Source: Pseudomonas vranovensis DSM 16006 (lineage in GTDB: Bacteria > Pseudomonadota > Gammaproteobacteria > Pseudomonadales > Pseudomonadaceae). Taken from it: a stretch of DNA of 64,000 bases. Where the stretch lies: positions 1 to 64,000 of the forward strand of contig NZ_KE384459.1 in NCBI RefSeq assembly GCF_000425805.1, in the 5' to 3' direction. The position numbers and the translations under genes were made by a program. Position 1 is the first letter of the stretch. The number at the start of each line of letters is the position of its first letter. The notes under the pieces were generated by a model that had not been told where the DNA came from, did no database searches, and saw only the letters and a program-made list of their open reading frames with translations. This document shows positions 54,283 to 63,672 of this stretch, in pieces.

Positions 54283-54315
54283 GATGGCGGCGGCAATTGG
54301 ACTGCTGCCGCCATC
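54283..54315 (+). terminator. Stem-loop after the alkylsulfatase gene
   Basis: A 13-bp stem with one mismatch (54283-54295 with 54303-54315) and a 7-nt loop, 18 bp after the stop codon. No long U-run, so read-through into the DUF3313 gene is possible. Confidence 0.5.
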
Positions 54316-54377
54316 ATGCAAAGTCGATGACTTTCGCTGTTTCAGACTTAAGCCTGTTGGCTAAATCGGAGTTCGAT

Positions 54378-55052
54378 ATGCAGTTCAAATCACTTGCCAC
54401 ATCGCTGTGCGTGCTATCCCTGGCACTCTCGGGTTGCGCCAGCAAATACGTTGAACCCGATCAGTATTCCGGATTTCTCAAGGACTACAGTGCCCTGAAG
54501 GAGGAGAAATCACCTTCAGGTGCAGCCGTCATGCGCTGGATTGACCCGAAGGTGGACGCAAACACGTTCAGCAGCGTCTACGTTGAGCCAAGCCAGTTGT
54601 ACCCCAAGCCACAAGCGACAGAGAAAATCCCGGATTCCACCCTGCAAGGCATCACCCGGTACTACAACCAGGCCCTGCAGACCCAGTTCTCCAAAGTATT
54701 GCCTCTGGCCCAGGGCCCGGGCCCGGGGGTATTGGTCGTGCGGCCGGCCATCACTGCGGTGAGTGCCAAAACCAAGGGCCTGCGTCCGTATGAGGTAATC
54801 CCGATCGCACTGGTCGCTGCGGGTGTGAGTGCCGCCACCGGTATCCGCGACCAGGACACCAGCCTTTCGACTGAAGCGCAGTTCCTCGATGCCAGCAACA
54901 ACAAGGTGGTTGCCCAGGTGGTACGCAAGGGGGCTGGCGCCGACCTCGATAACTCCGACCAGGTGATGACGGCCAAAGATGCCCGGGCGGTGCTCGACGG
55001 CTGGGCCATTGATATTGTCAAGTCGTTCGAGCAACTCAAGACCAAGCACTAA
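54378..55052 (+). CDS. DUF3313 lipoprotein
   Basis: A 224-residue lipoprotein (lipobox LALSGC, Cys19) with the DUF3313 pattern: PDQYSGFLKDYSALKE, RWIDPKVDANTFSSVYVEPS and a glycine/alanine-rich hydrophobic stretch (VIPIALVAAGVSAATGIRDQ). Likely outer-membrane or periplasmic; function unknown. GGAG lies 7 nt before the ATG at 54378. It sits between the alkylsulfatase and FadL-type porin genes, suggesting a role in handling hydrophobic substrates. Confidence 0.85.
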   Translation: MQFKSLATSLCVLSLALSGCASKYVEPDQYSGFLKDYSALKEEKSPSGAAVMRWIDPKVDANTFSSVYVEPSQLYPKPQATEKIPDSTLQGITRYYNQALQTQFSKVLPLAQGPGPGVLVVRPAITAVSAKTKGLRPYEVIPIALVAAGVSAATGIRDQDTSLSTEAQFLDASNNKVVAQVVRKGAGADLDNSDQVMTAKDARAVLDGWAIDIVKSFEQLKTKH

Positions 55053-55120
55053 GGAGTGGGCTTCGACCTGCCGGCATTGCCGGTGGGTCGACATCAATGG
55101 ATTGATCTTGAGGAGGCTTA

Positions 55121-56422
55121 ATGAAGTCAGCTACGCGTTATCGCAGCCATGGCCTGTGCCTGACAAGCCTGGCGTTCTGCCTGTGTGTTCTGAGCAGTAA
55201 AGCCTTGGCCGGTGGGATTTTGATATACGAGGCCGGACAAGAGAGCAATGGTCTGGCCAACGCTGGCGCGGCCGCGCTGGCCACCGACCCTAGTGTATTG
55301 ATGAGTAATCCGGCGGGCATTGCCGAGTTAGCGGGCACCCAGATCAGCGCCAATGCGCAGGTGATTCTCGGTGACATGCGTTTCTCCCGCGACAATCACA
55401 ACCAGTTCGACGGCAACGAAGGTGGTAATGCCCTTCAGTACCTGCCCAGCGCTAGCCTGTTCATCAGCCATCAGATCGATGAACGTTCGGCGATCGGTTT
55501 TGGCATGTATGGAAATTTCGGCCTGGCCCTGAACTACGACGATGAGTGGACGGGCCGCTACTTCAACCAGGAAGCGGCGATTATTGGCGTGTCGTTCCAG
55601 CCAACGCTGGCCCACAAGTTCACCGATGACCTGTCCATCGGCATCGGTCCCCGCATCATGGTTGGCTACTACCGTAACGAGATGGCCATCAACAACAACC
55701 TTCTCGGGCTGTTGGATCGCCCCGATGGCCAGCTCGAATACAAAGACACGGACGTCGGCACCGGGGTCAACGTGGGGCTGTTGTACACGCTGAACGAGCG
55801 CACGCAAATCGGTTTGGCGTACACCAGCAAGATCGATCTGGAGTTCAAGGACAAACCGAGCGTACACAAGGTGGACAGCCTGATCCTCAATGGTGCACTT
55901 AATCGCTTGGGCGCAGACTCGCTGGAGTTGGATATGGCGGTGCCGCAGACCGCACTGATCAGTATCGCCCATCACCTCAATGAGCAGTGGAGGCTACTGG
56001 GCAGCCTGGGTTGGCAGGACTGGAGCGAGTTCGGCAACATCGGCGTCGAAGTCGATGCAGACGCCTTGGGCGTCAGTAGCACCGTCGACCGCCAGTACAA
56101 GGACACCTGGCATGCCTCTGTGGGTGCTCAGTACCAGGTCAATCCGCGCCTGCGCTGGAACATGGGGCTAGGCTACGACAGTTCTGCGGTGGACGACAAA
56201 GACCGTACGGTCGATAACCCCATGGGAGAAGCCTGGCGACTGGCCACCGGCCTCAGCTACCACGTCGACAAGGGGCTTGACCTGCATGCGGCGTACACCT
56301 TGATCTGGCTTGGCGATATGGACGTCAGCCAGACCAAGGCTCGATCGGGGGACACGCTGTCGGGCACCTACCGCAACGCAGCGCTGCATGTACTCGGTGG
56401 CGGTGCAACCTGGCGTTTCTGA
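55121..56422 (+). CDS. FadL/TodX-type outer-membrane hydrocarbon transporter
   Basis: A 433-residue beta-barrel with a signal peptide (ends SSKALAGG) and the FadL hallmark near the mature start: GLANAGAAALATDPSVLMSN followed by PAGIAELAG. It ends in the aromatic GGGATWRF outer-membrane signal. It would admit long-chain amphiphiles through a lateral gate. The neighbouring alkylsulfatase suggests alkyl sulfates or their alcohols as cargo (inference). GAGGAGG lies 7 nt before the ATG. Confidence 0.9.
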   Translation: MKSATRYRSHGLCLTSLAFCLCVLSSKALAGGILIYEAGQESNGLANAGAAALATDPSVLMSNPAGIAELAGTQISANAQVILGDMRFSRDNHNQFDGNEGGNALQYLPSASLFISHQIDERSAIGFGMYGNFGLALNYDDEWTGRYFNQEAAIIGVSFQPTLAHKFTDDLSIGIGPRIMVGYYRNEMAINNNLLGLLDRPDGQLEYKDTDVGTGVNVGLLYTLNERTQIGLAYTSKIDLEFKDKPSVHKVDSLILNGALNRLGADSLELDMAVPQTALISIAHHLNEQWRLLGSLGWQDWSEFGNIGVEVDADALGVSSTVDRQYKDTWHASVGAQYQVNPRLRWNMGLGYDSSAVDDKDRTVDNPMGEAWRLATGLSYHVDKGLDLHAAYTLIWLGDMDVSQTKARSGDTLSGTYRNAALHVLGGGATWRF

Positions 56423-56600
56423 TTCCGTGCCCTGCTCGGCCATACGACGCTTGAAAACACCGTTCGACACCTGTGCAGTCGTTCGGCAGGCAGGCTTCCT
56501 CAGCCACTCGAAATCGAAAGACGCGAAGCCAGGCGTCGCACTATTCCAGGGGCCAACACGCTCGAGGGGGGCTGGCATAAGGTTTACCGAACACTACGAA
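56423..56600 (+). pseudogene. C-terminal remnant of a tyrosine recombinase
   Basis: Starting at the codon after the FadL stop and in the same frame, the translation FRALLGHTTLENTVRHL matches the LLGH-x-x-(L/I)-x-(N/S)-TVRYL end of phage-type integrases, including the His of the catalytic box and the position of the active Tyr (replaced by His). The frame stays open for more than 200 bp but the rest is not recognisable. The rest of 56601-56794 shows nothing but the downstream gene's leader. Confidence 0.5.
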
Positions 56601-56794
56601 CGGCAAGAATGATCGTCATCGGTACATCGGGGCCGCCGATACGACGGGCTGGAGCGGGCCTCGACCAGTGCAGTGGTCGGATTAGACCCCTTTTTCATGT
56701 CTTCGTTGCGTCAGTTTGTAAACCCCGTGCAAATCAACGTCTATGCTGCCTAAGCGTTTCCCGATCCTTGTGACGAACAACGAGGAGCTAGACA

Positions 56795-57940
56795 ATGTTG
56801 CGCACAAACATTTCTGCAAGGGCGCTTTCCGGTGGTTTGCTCGATGTTCTGATTCGCGCCGGGCTCATCACGGTGCTGGTACTGTTCTGCTTCCAGATCT
56901 TTCACCCCTTCCTCAACCTGATGCTCTGGGCCGTGATCCTGGCCATTACCCTGTACCCACTGCACTGCATGCTCAAGGGCAAGCTGGGTAACAAGGACGG
57001 TCGCACCGCCACCCTGATCGTAGTGGTCGCCCTGGCCTTGCTGATGGTACCGATCTACCTGCTGGGCACTTCGATCAGTGATTCGATCGAGGGCGCCCTG
57101 GCCATACTCAAGTCCGACAGCCTGGAAATTCCGCTGCCCAGCGAAAAAATCGCCACCCTGCCGCTCATTGGTAAGCCGCTCTACAGTTTCTGGATGCAGT
57201 CGGCGACCGACATGAGCAGCGTCCTGATGAAGCTGATGCCTTACATCAAGACCGTCGGCTTGACCCTGCTGGGCAAAATGGCCGGTGTTGGCGTGGGCTT
57301 CCTGTTGTTCATCGGTGCCCTGATCATCGCCGGTGTCCTGATGGCCTACGGCGAGAAGGGCGAACGCAGCGCCATCGCCATCGCCACTCGCCTCTCCGGC
57401 CCCGAGCGCGGCCCGCGCATTACCGAACTGTGCACCGCCACCATCCGCGCGGTGGCCCAGGGCGTGGTGGGCATCGCCTTTATCCAGATGCTGCTGGTGG
57501 GGGTCGGCTTCGTGCTCATGGGGGTGCCGGGTGCCGGGCTGCTGGCCATGGTCGCGTTGTTGATGGGGATCATGCAGTTGCCGGTGATTCTCGTGAGTTT
57601 GCCGGTCATCGCCTATGTCTTTGCCACGGAAGGCACCACGCTTGCCACCATTGTGTTCGCCATCTACAGCGTGGTGGCCGGCATGGCCGACAACATTCTC
57701 AAGCCGTTGATGCTGGGGCGCGGCGTCGATGTGCCGATGCCGGTGATCCTGATCGGCGCCTTGGGCGGTATGGTTACCGGCGGTTTCATCGGCCTGTTCA
57801 TTGGCCCGGTGGTACTGGCGGTCGCCTATCAACTGTTCTGGCAATGGGTCGAAGACCAACCGCAGATCGATGCACTGGATGAACAACCACGCGATGAGCA
57901 ACCGCGAATCGAAGCAGCAAACGAACATCCACCGGTCTGA
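56795..57940 (+). CDS. AI-2E/PerM-family transporter
   Basis: A 381-residue membrane protein of the AI-2 exporter/PerM family, with about eight helices; FHPFLNLMLWAVILAITLYP at the start and GMADNILKPLMLGRGVDVPM near the end are typical. The substrate is unsettled for most members; roles in autoinducer or ion export have been proposed. AGGAG lies 7 nt before the ATG. It is followed after 14 bp by the efflux operon and probably cotranscribed. Confidence 0.9.
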   Translation: MLRTNISARALSGGLLDVLIRAGLITVLVLFCFQIFHPFLNLMLWAVILAITLYPLHCMLKGKLGNKDGRTATLIVVVALALLMVPIYLLGTSISDSIEGALAILKSDSLEIPLPSEKIATLPLIGKPLYSFWMQSATDMSSVLMKLMPYIKTVGLTLLGKMAGVGVGFLLFIGALIIAGVLMAYGEKGERSAIAIATRLSGPERGPRITELCTATIRAVAQGVVGIAFIQMLLVGVGFVLMGVPGAGLLAMVALLMGIMQLPVILVSLPVIAYVFATEGTTLATIVFAIYSVVAGMADNILKPLMLGRGVDVPMPVILIGALGGMVTGGFIGLFIGPVVLAVAYQLFWQWVEDQPQIDALDEQPRDEQPRIEAANEHPPV

Positions 57941-57954
57941 GGAGGGTGTGCTTG

Positions 57955-59463
57955 ATGTGGTGTCCTGCTCGCATGAGCCGGCTGCTACTGTGTGGCGCCC
58001 TGGGCCTGGGCGGCTGTGTGCGCCTGGGCCCGGACTTCCAGTCACCGACCCAGCCCTGGGTCGAGCACTGGAACACCCAGTCCCTGGCGCTTGCCAGCCA
58101 GCAACGTACGCAACCCGATAGCCGACAGTGGTGGCACGTATTCACCGACCCGGTGCTCGACCACCTGATCGCCGAGGCCGATGCCCACAACGCCGACCTG
58201 GAAATCGCCGGCCTGCGCGTGATGGAAGCCCGCGCGCAATTGGGCATCGCCTTGAGCAATCGCTACCCGCAATTCCAACAGGTCAGCGCCGACAGCGTCT
58301 ACCTCAAGCGCCGCCAATGGAGCGGCGACAATCCGCAGGACAGCCATCTGTGGCAACACAGCGCGGGGTTCGACATCGGCTGGGAACTGGATTTCTGGGG
58401 CCGATTCAGCCGCGCCATCGAGTCGGCCGATGCAGCCTGGTTCGCCGCCCAGAGCAACTATGAGAACGTCCTGGTGCTGCTTCACGCTCAGGTGGCGCAA
58501 ACCTACTACGCGCTGCGCACCGCCGAGGCGCGCCTGCTCATCGCCAGGAACAACGCCAAACTGCAGAAGCGCAGCTATGAGATCACCGAGCGCCTGTTCT
58601 CCAGTGGTGAAAATGCCGAGCTCGACCTGCAACAGGCCAAGACCCAATACCTGGGTACACTGAGCACCATCCCCGATTTCGAAGCGCAAGTCGCAAGCAC
58701 CCGCAATGCGTTGTCCACCTTGATAGGTCGCCCGCCCGGCGCGATACCTGAACTTTATACCAATACCGGGGTGGTGCCCTTGGTCGACCGAGCCGTGCTC
58801 CAGGCTGTCCCTGTCGACCTGCTGTTGCGTCGCCCGGATGTTCGTACCGCGGAAGCACAAGTCGCGGCCCAGTCGGCGCTTATCGGTGTCGCCGAAGCCG
58901 ACCTTTACCCTTCCATCAGCCTGCTGGGCAGCATCGTCTGGTCTGCCAGTTCCCTCGACGGCACGTCCAACACCCTGGACCTGATCGGCGGACCGAGCCT
59001 GCGCTGGGACGTGTTCGACCATGGCCGAATCACCAACAATGTGCGTATCCAGGATGCCCGCCTGCAGCAATTGATCGTCGTCTACCAGGACAGCGTTCGC
59101 CAGGCGGCGCGTGAGGCCGACGATGCCGCAACCGGTCTGCTCAAGGCCCTGCAACGCGACCGTATCCTCAGTGAAGCGTCGATTGCAGCCGAGCGTTCGG
59201 TATCGCTGGCCAATACCCTGTACCGCGAAGGCTATTCGGACTTCCAGCGAGTACTCGATGCCCAGGCTTCCCTGTTCGCCCAGCAAGACAATTACCTGGT
59301 CAATCGCAACACCGCCGTCAACAGCCTGATTGCGCTGTACAAAGCGCTCGGCGGCGGTTGGTACAGCGACCGCCCGCTGCTCGATCCCGCCACCCGCCAA
59401 CAGATGCAGCAGCGCACCGACTGGGGCAACCTGCTCGATGAAGCGAAGGAAGGTGTCAATTGA
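57955..59463 (+). CDS. Outer-membrane efflux lipoprotein (NodT/OprM family)
   Basis: A 502-residue outer-membrane factor. The lipobox LGLGGC near the N-terminus is followed by two TolC-like repeats with WWHVFTDPVLDHLIAEADAH, and PVDLLLRRPDVRTAEAQVAA at the start of the second. It forms the exit duct for the pump encoded downstream. The ATG at 57955 is taken because GGAGGG lies 8 nt before; a GTG at 57946 is possible. Its stop overlaps the next gene's start (TTGA). Confidence 0.93.
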   Translation: MWCPARMSRLLLCGALGLGGCVRLGPDFQSPTQPWVEHWNTQSLALASQQRTQPDSRQWWHVFTDPVLDHLIAEADAHNADLEIAGLRVMEARAQLGIALSNRYPQFQQVSADSVYLKRRQWSGDNPQDSHLWQHSAGFDIGWELDFWGRFSRAIESADAAWFAAQSNYENVLVLLHAQVAQTYYALRTAEARLLIARNNAKLQKRSYEITERLFSSGENAELDLQQAKTQYLGTLSTIPDFEAQVASTRNALSTLIGRPPGAIPELYTNTGVVPLVDRAVLQAVPVDLLLRRPDVRTAEAQVAAQSALIGVAEADLYPSISLLGSIVWSASSLDGTSNTLDLIGGPSLRWDVFDHGRITNNVRIQDARLQQLIVVYQDSVRQAAREADDAATGLLKALQRDRILSEASIAAERSVSLANTLYREGYSDFQRVLDAQASLFAQQDNYLVNRNTAVNSLIALYKALGGGWYSDRPLLDPATRQQMQQRTDWGNLLDEAKEGVN

Positions 59464-60581
59464 GTGACCGCCAACACGAGATGGACGAAAGCGCGTCATC
59501 ACCGCCTGCGGCCGACCCGGCAAAAAAAGCGATGAACTGGGTAGCCGTGCTGATTTTCCTGAGCCTGGCCTGGTACCTGCTGGCCGACCGCTATACCCCC
59601 TATACGCAACAGGCGCGGGTGCAGACGTTTGTCGTTCCGGTGGCGTCGGAGGTCGCCGGCAGGGTCACCAAAGTCAACGTACGTAACAACCAGGACGTCA
59701 AGGCCGGCGAAGTGCTGTTCGAAGTGAACCCGCAGCAGTACCAGATCGCTGTCGACCGTGCGCGTGCCGACTTGCAGGCCACCCGCAAGCAGATCGGCGC
59801 CAACACCGCTGGCATCGATTCCAAGGTGGCGTCCCTGAAAGCGGCCCAGGCCAACGAAGTCATGTCCCGCCAGGACCTCCAGCGCCTTGAGCGCCTGTAC
59901 AAGGAAGACCCCGGGACCATCTCCCTGCGCCGCCTGGAAGTTTCCCGCTCCACCCTCGATGCAGCCGTCGCCCACGTCGCCGCAGCACGGGCAGAAGTAG
60001 AACGCGCCCGTGAAACCCAAGGTGGCAACGACGAGAAAAATGCCCAGCTGCTCAGCGCCATTGCCAATGTGGACAAGGCCGAACTGGACCTGGCCAACAG
60101 CATGGTTCGGGCCCGCTCGGCCGGCCTGGTCACCGACCTGCGCACCGATGTCGGCCAGTTCGCCGCGGCCGGTGCGCCTTTGATGACCTTGATCGCCATC
60201 CACGATGTGTGGGTCACGGCTGACATGACCGAGAACAACCTGGGCAAGGTCAGGCCCGGCACCCCGGTCCGCATCGTACTCGATGCCCTTCCGGGCACGG
60301 TGTTCGAAGGCCATGTGCGCAGTATCGGCTATGGCATCAGTACCGGCCAGAGCACGCCAGCCGGAACGTTGCCCACGGTGCAGAACAGCCGTGACTGGCT
60401 GCGCCCGGCGCAGCGTTTTCCAGTGATCATCGAGCTTACGCCCGGCCAATTGAGCGACATCAGTGGCATCCGTGTCGGTGGCCAGGCCGAGGTCATGGCG
60501 TTCCCCAGCGAAGGCAACCCGCTGAACCTGCTCGGCCGGCTGTTCCTGCGCGTGATGAGCTGGATGTCCTATGCCTACTGA
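59460..60581 (+). CDS. HlyD/EmrA-type membrane fusion protein
   Basis: A 373-residue periplasmic adaptor: one N-terminal helix (about residues 25-42), a lipoyl-like half (VASEVAGRVTKVNVRNNQDV), a long coiled coil (about 90-200) and the second half ARSAGLVTDLRTDVGQFAAA. It resembles AaeA/EmrA adaptors. It seems to start with TTG overlapping the previous stop, with AAGGAAGG in front; an ATG at 59481 is the alternative. It links the DUF2955 membrane protein to the outer-membrane factor. Confidence 0.92.
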   Translation: MSDRQHEMDESASSPPAADPAKKAMNWVAVLIFLSLAWYLLADRYTPYTQQARVQTFVVPVASEVAGRVTKVNVRNNQDVKAGEVLFEVNPQQYQIAVDRARADLQATRKQIGANTAGIDSKVASLKAAQANEVMSRQDLQRLERLYKEDPGTISLRRLEVSRSTLDAAVAHVAAARAEVERARETQGGNDEKNAQLLSAIANVDKAELDLANSMVRARSAGLVTDLRTDVGQFAAAGAPLMTLIAIHDVWVTADMTENNLGKVRPGTPVRIVLDALPGTVFEGHVRSIGYGISTGQSTPAGTLPTVQNSRDWLRPAQRFPVIIELTPGQLSDISGIRVGGQAEVMAFPSEGNPLNLLGRLFLRVMSWMSYAY

Positions 60582-61623
60582 GCAACACGTCCGTGCCAGG
60601 CGGGCCCTGCGCCTGGCCTGTGGTACTGCGCTGTGCCTGGCCGCAAGCTTCGGCCTGGCCCTGCCGATCCCCTTCATCGCACCAATGCTGGCGCTGACCC
60701 TATTGGCGGCGATGAATCGGCCGCTACCGTTCAAGGCCAGCCTGGGCCTGGCCGTGGTGCTGTTGGTCACCACCGGCAGCGGCTTGTTGTTGATACCGCT
60801 GTTGCACCACTACGCGGCAACCGGCGTGATGCTCGTTGGCCTGTGCCTGTTTGGAGTGTTCCGATATGGCATGAGCGGCGGCAACCCGCTGGTCGCCACC
60901 TTCCTGGTGGTTGGCTTGACGATGATCAGCGCGGCCGGCGCGACCGATTTCGACCTGGCACTGCAAGTGATCGTATCGCTGGTCAAGGGTTTGCTCCTGG
61001 CCCTCACGGCGGTGTCGATCAGCCACTGGCTGTTCCCTGACCCGATCGGTACCAAGCCCCCCGCCCCCATTCCTGCCCTGTCGGCCGATGAAATCAGCTG
61101 GCTGGCGTTGCGCGCAGCACTGGTAGTGATGCCCGCGTTCCTGTTGGCGTTGATCGATCCGGCCAGCTACATGCCGATCATCATGAAGGCCGTCAGCCTC
61201 GGTCAACAAAGTACCGCCACCAGTGCGCGCACCGCTGGGCGGGAACTGCTCGGCTCGACCCTGCTCGGCGGCCTGATGGCGATTCTCTTCTGGTTCGCGC
61301 TGGGCCTGTTCGTCAACCTGTGGATGTTCTTCCTGTGGATGCTGCTGTTCGGGCTCGTGCTGGCGCGAAAGCTTTACGGGCTGAGCCCTGGCAACTTCAA
61401 GCCGGGCTTCTGGCTCAACAGCCTGACGACCATGATCATTCTGCTCGGCCAGTCGGTGCAGGACAGCGCCGCCGGCAAGGACGTCTACACCGCCTTCGCC
61501 ATTCGCATGGGGCTGTTCATTCTGGTCACGCTGTATGCCTGCGCGATGGTTCATCTGCTCGATAAGCGCCGGCAACGTCGCACTCCCTCCAACCCAGCCA
61601 CTGAAGAGGGCCACCCATGCTGA
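60571..61623 (+). CDS. DUF2955 / FUSC-like inner-membrane pump component
   Basis: A 350-residue membrane protein with two sets of helices (residues 13-160 and 180-335), fitting the DUF2955 branch of the fusaric-acid-resistance/aromatic-acid exporter group. With the adaptor and outer-membrane factor it would make a tripartite pump like AaeAB. It overlaps the adaptor gene by 11 bp and the channel gene by 7 bp. Likely exports aromatic acids or similar weak acids (inference). Confidence 0.85.
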   Translation: MPTEQHVRARRALRLACGTALCLAASFGLALPIPFIAPMLALTLLAAMNRPLPFKASLGLAVVLLVTTGSGLLLIPLLHHYAATGVMLVGLCLFGVFRYGMSGGNPLVATFLVVGLTMISAAGATDFDLALQVIVSLVKGLLLALTAVSISHWLFPDPIGTKPPAPIPALSADEISWLALRAALVVMPAFLLALIDPASYMPIIMKAVSLGQQSTATSARTAGRELLGSTLLGGLMAILFWFALGLFVNLWMFFLWMLLFGLVLARKLYGLSPGNFKPGFWLNSLTTMIILLGQSVQDSAAGKDVYTAFAIRMGLFILVTLYACAMVHLLDKRRQRRTPSNPATEEGHPC

Positions 61624-62060
61624 TCAATTTCCTGGTAGGCCTGCCGGTGATCGTGCTTTGTGTCGTGTTGCAGGCGCTGTTCCTGGCCCTGTGCGCACGT
61701 CGCTATGTGTCGCTGCGCCGCAGGATGAATGCCAGCCCTACCTGGCGCGGTGACGTGCGCTTGCTGTCGATGGTGATGGTGGTGATGCTCATCGGCAACT
61801 ATGTGCAGATGGCCCTGTGGGCTTTGCTGTTCCTGCTGCTGGGTGAATTCGAGGACTTCACCACCGCGCTGTACTTTTCCGGCGTTACCTTCGCCACCCT
61901 GGGCTATGGCGATGTAGTCCTGAGCCAGCCATGGCGCCTGCTCAGCCCCTTGGAGGCGGCCAATGGCATCCTCATGTTCGGCGTATCCACGGCAATCATG
62001 ACCGCTGCCGTCGTGGACATCATCAAGCAGCACGCGTCTGGCGAGCATGCAGAACGATGA
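61617..62060 (+). CDS. Small two-helix ion channel of the potassium-channel type
   Basis: A 147-residue membrane protein with the pore-loop signature FSGVTFATLGYGDVVL (selectivity filter TLGYGD) between two helices, preceded by one or two N-terminal helices. It has no regulatory RCK domain. It is the last gene of the efflux operon and overlaps DUF2955 by 7 bp; coupling a K+ leak to weak-acid export is a reasonable guess. Confidence 0.88.
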   Translation: MLINFLVGLPVIVLCVVLQALFLALCARRYVSLRRRMNASPTWRGDVRLLSMVMVVMLIGNYVQMALWALLFLLLGEFEDFTTALYFSGVTFATLGYGDVVLSQPWRLLSPLEAANGILMFGVSTAIMTAAVVDIIKQHASGEHAER

Positions 62061-62078
62061 TGGCACCTGGGGATCGCG

Positions 62079-63632
62079 CTAGAGCATTTTTTCCAGGCCG
62101 ATCTTGTCGCTGAGCCAAGCCTTGAAGCTGCGCCACGTGCCGCCGGGTTCCTTGCGCAACGTATACAGGCGACCGTCGTCTTCAGCGATCCAGACAATTT
62201 CGCCGTTTTCCAGGCGAGCCTGGTAACTCACGGCTGGCGCCATGCCCTCAAACGCCAGGTTGCGCATGTAGCCCGCCAGCTCAGGGCTGTCGACCAGCAC
62301 CCCGACTTCAGTGTTCCAGAACACTGAACGCGGGTCGAAATTGAACGAGCCGATGAACACCTTGTGCTTGTCGAGGATCATGGCCTTGGTGTGCAAGCTG
62401 GAATCCGAGCCACCACTGAAGCCGAAGGAAGAGCCGCCACTGGGGTCGTCCGGCTGGCGTCGCAGTTCGTAGATTTTCACGCCATGCTCGAGCAGGGCTT
62501 TTCGGTAAGGCGCATAGCCACCATGCACCGCAGGCACATCGGTGGCTTCCAGTGAGTTGGTCAACAGGCGCACCTCGACACCGGCATCGGCACGACCGAG
62601 CAGGTAGCGCATGCCCGGCTGCTGGGGCACGAAATAGGCCGAGATCAGGATCAGTTCCTCATTCACGTGGTCCAGTTCAGGCCGAAGTTGCGTCGACATC
62701 AATAACGCGCGGGCAGGTTCGTCGTCGGCCAGTACTTTGCTCGGGGCATCCCACATGGCCTTGCTATGCGCCCAGATCAGTTCCTGGCGCCAGTTCTCGA
62801 GTTGCGGTTGCGACCGATAGGTCATGAGATGGTCGTACAAGGCCTTGTTCTCGATCCGTGTACTTTGCAGCGATTGCTCCAGGCGTTGGCGGCTTTTCTG
62901 CAGGTCCTCAGCTGTTGGCTTGTTGAGCAGGAAGTCACTGATCGGCTGGCTCAGGGCGCTGTTCCAGTACTGATCGAAGCTGTGGCCCAACTGCTCGGCG
63001 ACCGGGCCGATGCACAACAAGTCCATGTCGGTGAAGTTGAGATCGGGCTTGGCGTCGAAATACTCATCCCCCAGATTGCGTCCACCGACAATGGCTGCGC
63101 TGTTGTCGGCCAGCCACAGTTTGTTGTGCATGCGCCGGTGCTGCTGGGAAAGGTTGAACAAGCGGCCCATGGTTCGCGTGACCATAGTGCTTCGCCCCAG
63201 GTGCAGAGGATTGAACACGCGAATATAGATGTTCGGGTGCACGGCCAACGTCGCGATGACTTCTTCCTGGCCGTCGCTGGCCGTGTCATCGAGCAGGATG
63301 CGGATACGCACGCCGCGATCGGCTGCCAGCAGTATTTCACGTACCAGGGCCCGCGTGCTGAGCCCGTTATGCACGATGTAGTACTGCACATCTACACTTT
63401 TCTGCGCATTGCGAATCAACTCGGCGCGCGCCCGGAACGCTTCACTGCTGTTAGGCAACAGACGAAACCCGGAACGTCCCGCATGTGGGGCAGCCTGGGC
63501 CTGGATCGAGCGCCCGAAGGCGGAATCATTGGCGGGTATGGCCTCGCTGAAATCATGAGGCACGCGTGTGCTCGCGCAGCCTGCGAGCAGCAGCGCGAGC
63601 AACATCGCGGGGTAGATCCGGAACGTGGGCAA
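62079..63632 (-). CDS. Phospholipase-D superfamily lipoprotein (cardiolipin-synthase-like)
   Basis: A 517-residue protein with two HKD motifs: HNKLWLADNSAAIVGGRN and HTKAMILDKHKVFIGSFNFD. The N-terminus is a lipoprotein signal (LLALLLAGC, Cys19), so it is anchored in the envelope. It resembles ClsC-type or YmdC-like enzymes that exchange phosphatidyl groups. The start is a TTG at 63632 with GAGG 8 nt upstream; an ATG at 63605 would shorten the signal. Convergent with the channel gene and 40 bp downstream of the DUF2950 gene. Confidence 0.9.
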   Translation of the reverse strand: MPTFRIYPAMLLALLLAGCASTRVPHDFSEAIPANDSAFGRSIQAQAAPHAGRSGFRLLPNSSEAFRARAELIRNAQKSVDVQYYIVHNGLSTRALVREILLAADRGVRIRILLDDTASDGQEEVIATLAVHPNIYIRVFNPLHLGRSTMVTRTMGRLFNLSQQHRRMHNKLWLADNSAAIVGGRNLGDEYFDAKPDLNFTDMDLLCIGPVAEQLGHSFDQYWNSALSQPISDFLLNKPTAEDLQKSRQRLEQSLQSTRIENKALYDHLMTYRSQPQLENWRQELIWAHSKAMWDAPSKVLADDEPARALLMSTQLRPELDHVNEELILISAYFVPQQPGMRYLLGRADAGVEVRLLTNSLEATDVPAVHGGYAPYRKALLEHGVKIYELRRQPDDPSGGSSFGFSGGSDSSLHTKAMILDKHKVFIGSFNFDPRSVFWNTEVGVLVDSPELAGYMRNLAFEGMAPAVSYQARLENGEIVWIAEDDGRLYTLRKEPGGTWRSFKAWLSDKIGLEKML

Positions 63633-63672
63633 GGGTTCGTCCTCGACCTCGGGAATGGCTGAACCGCCTGGT

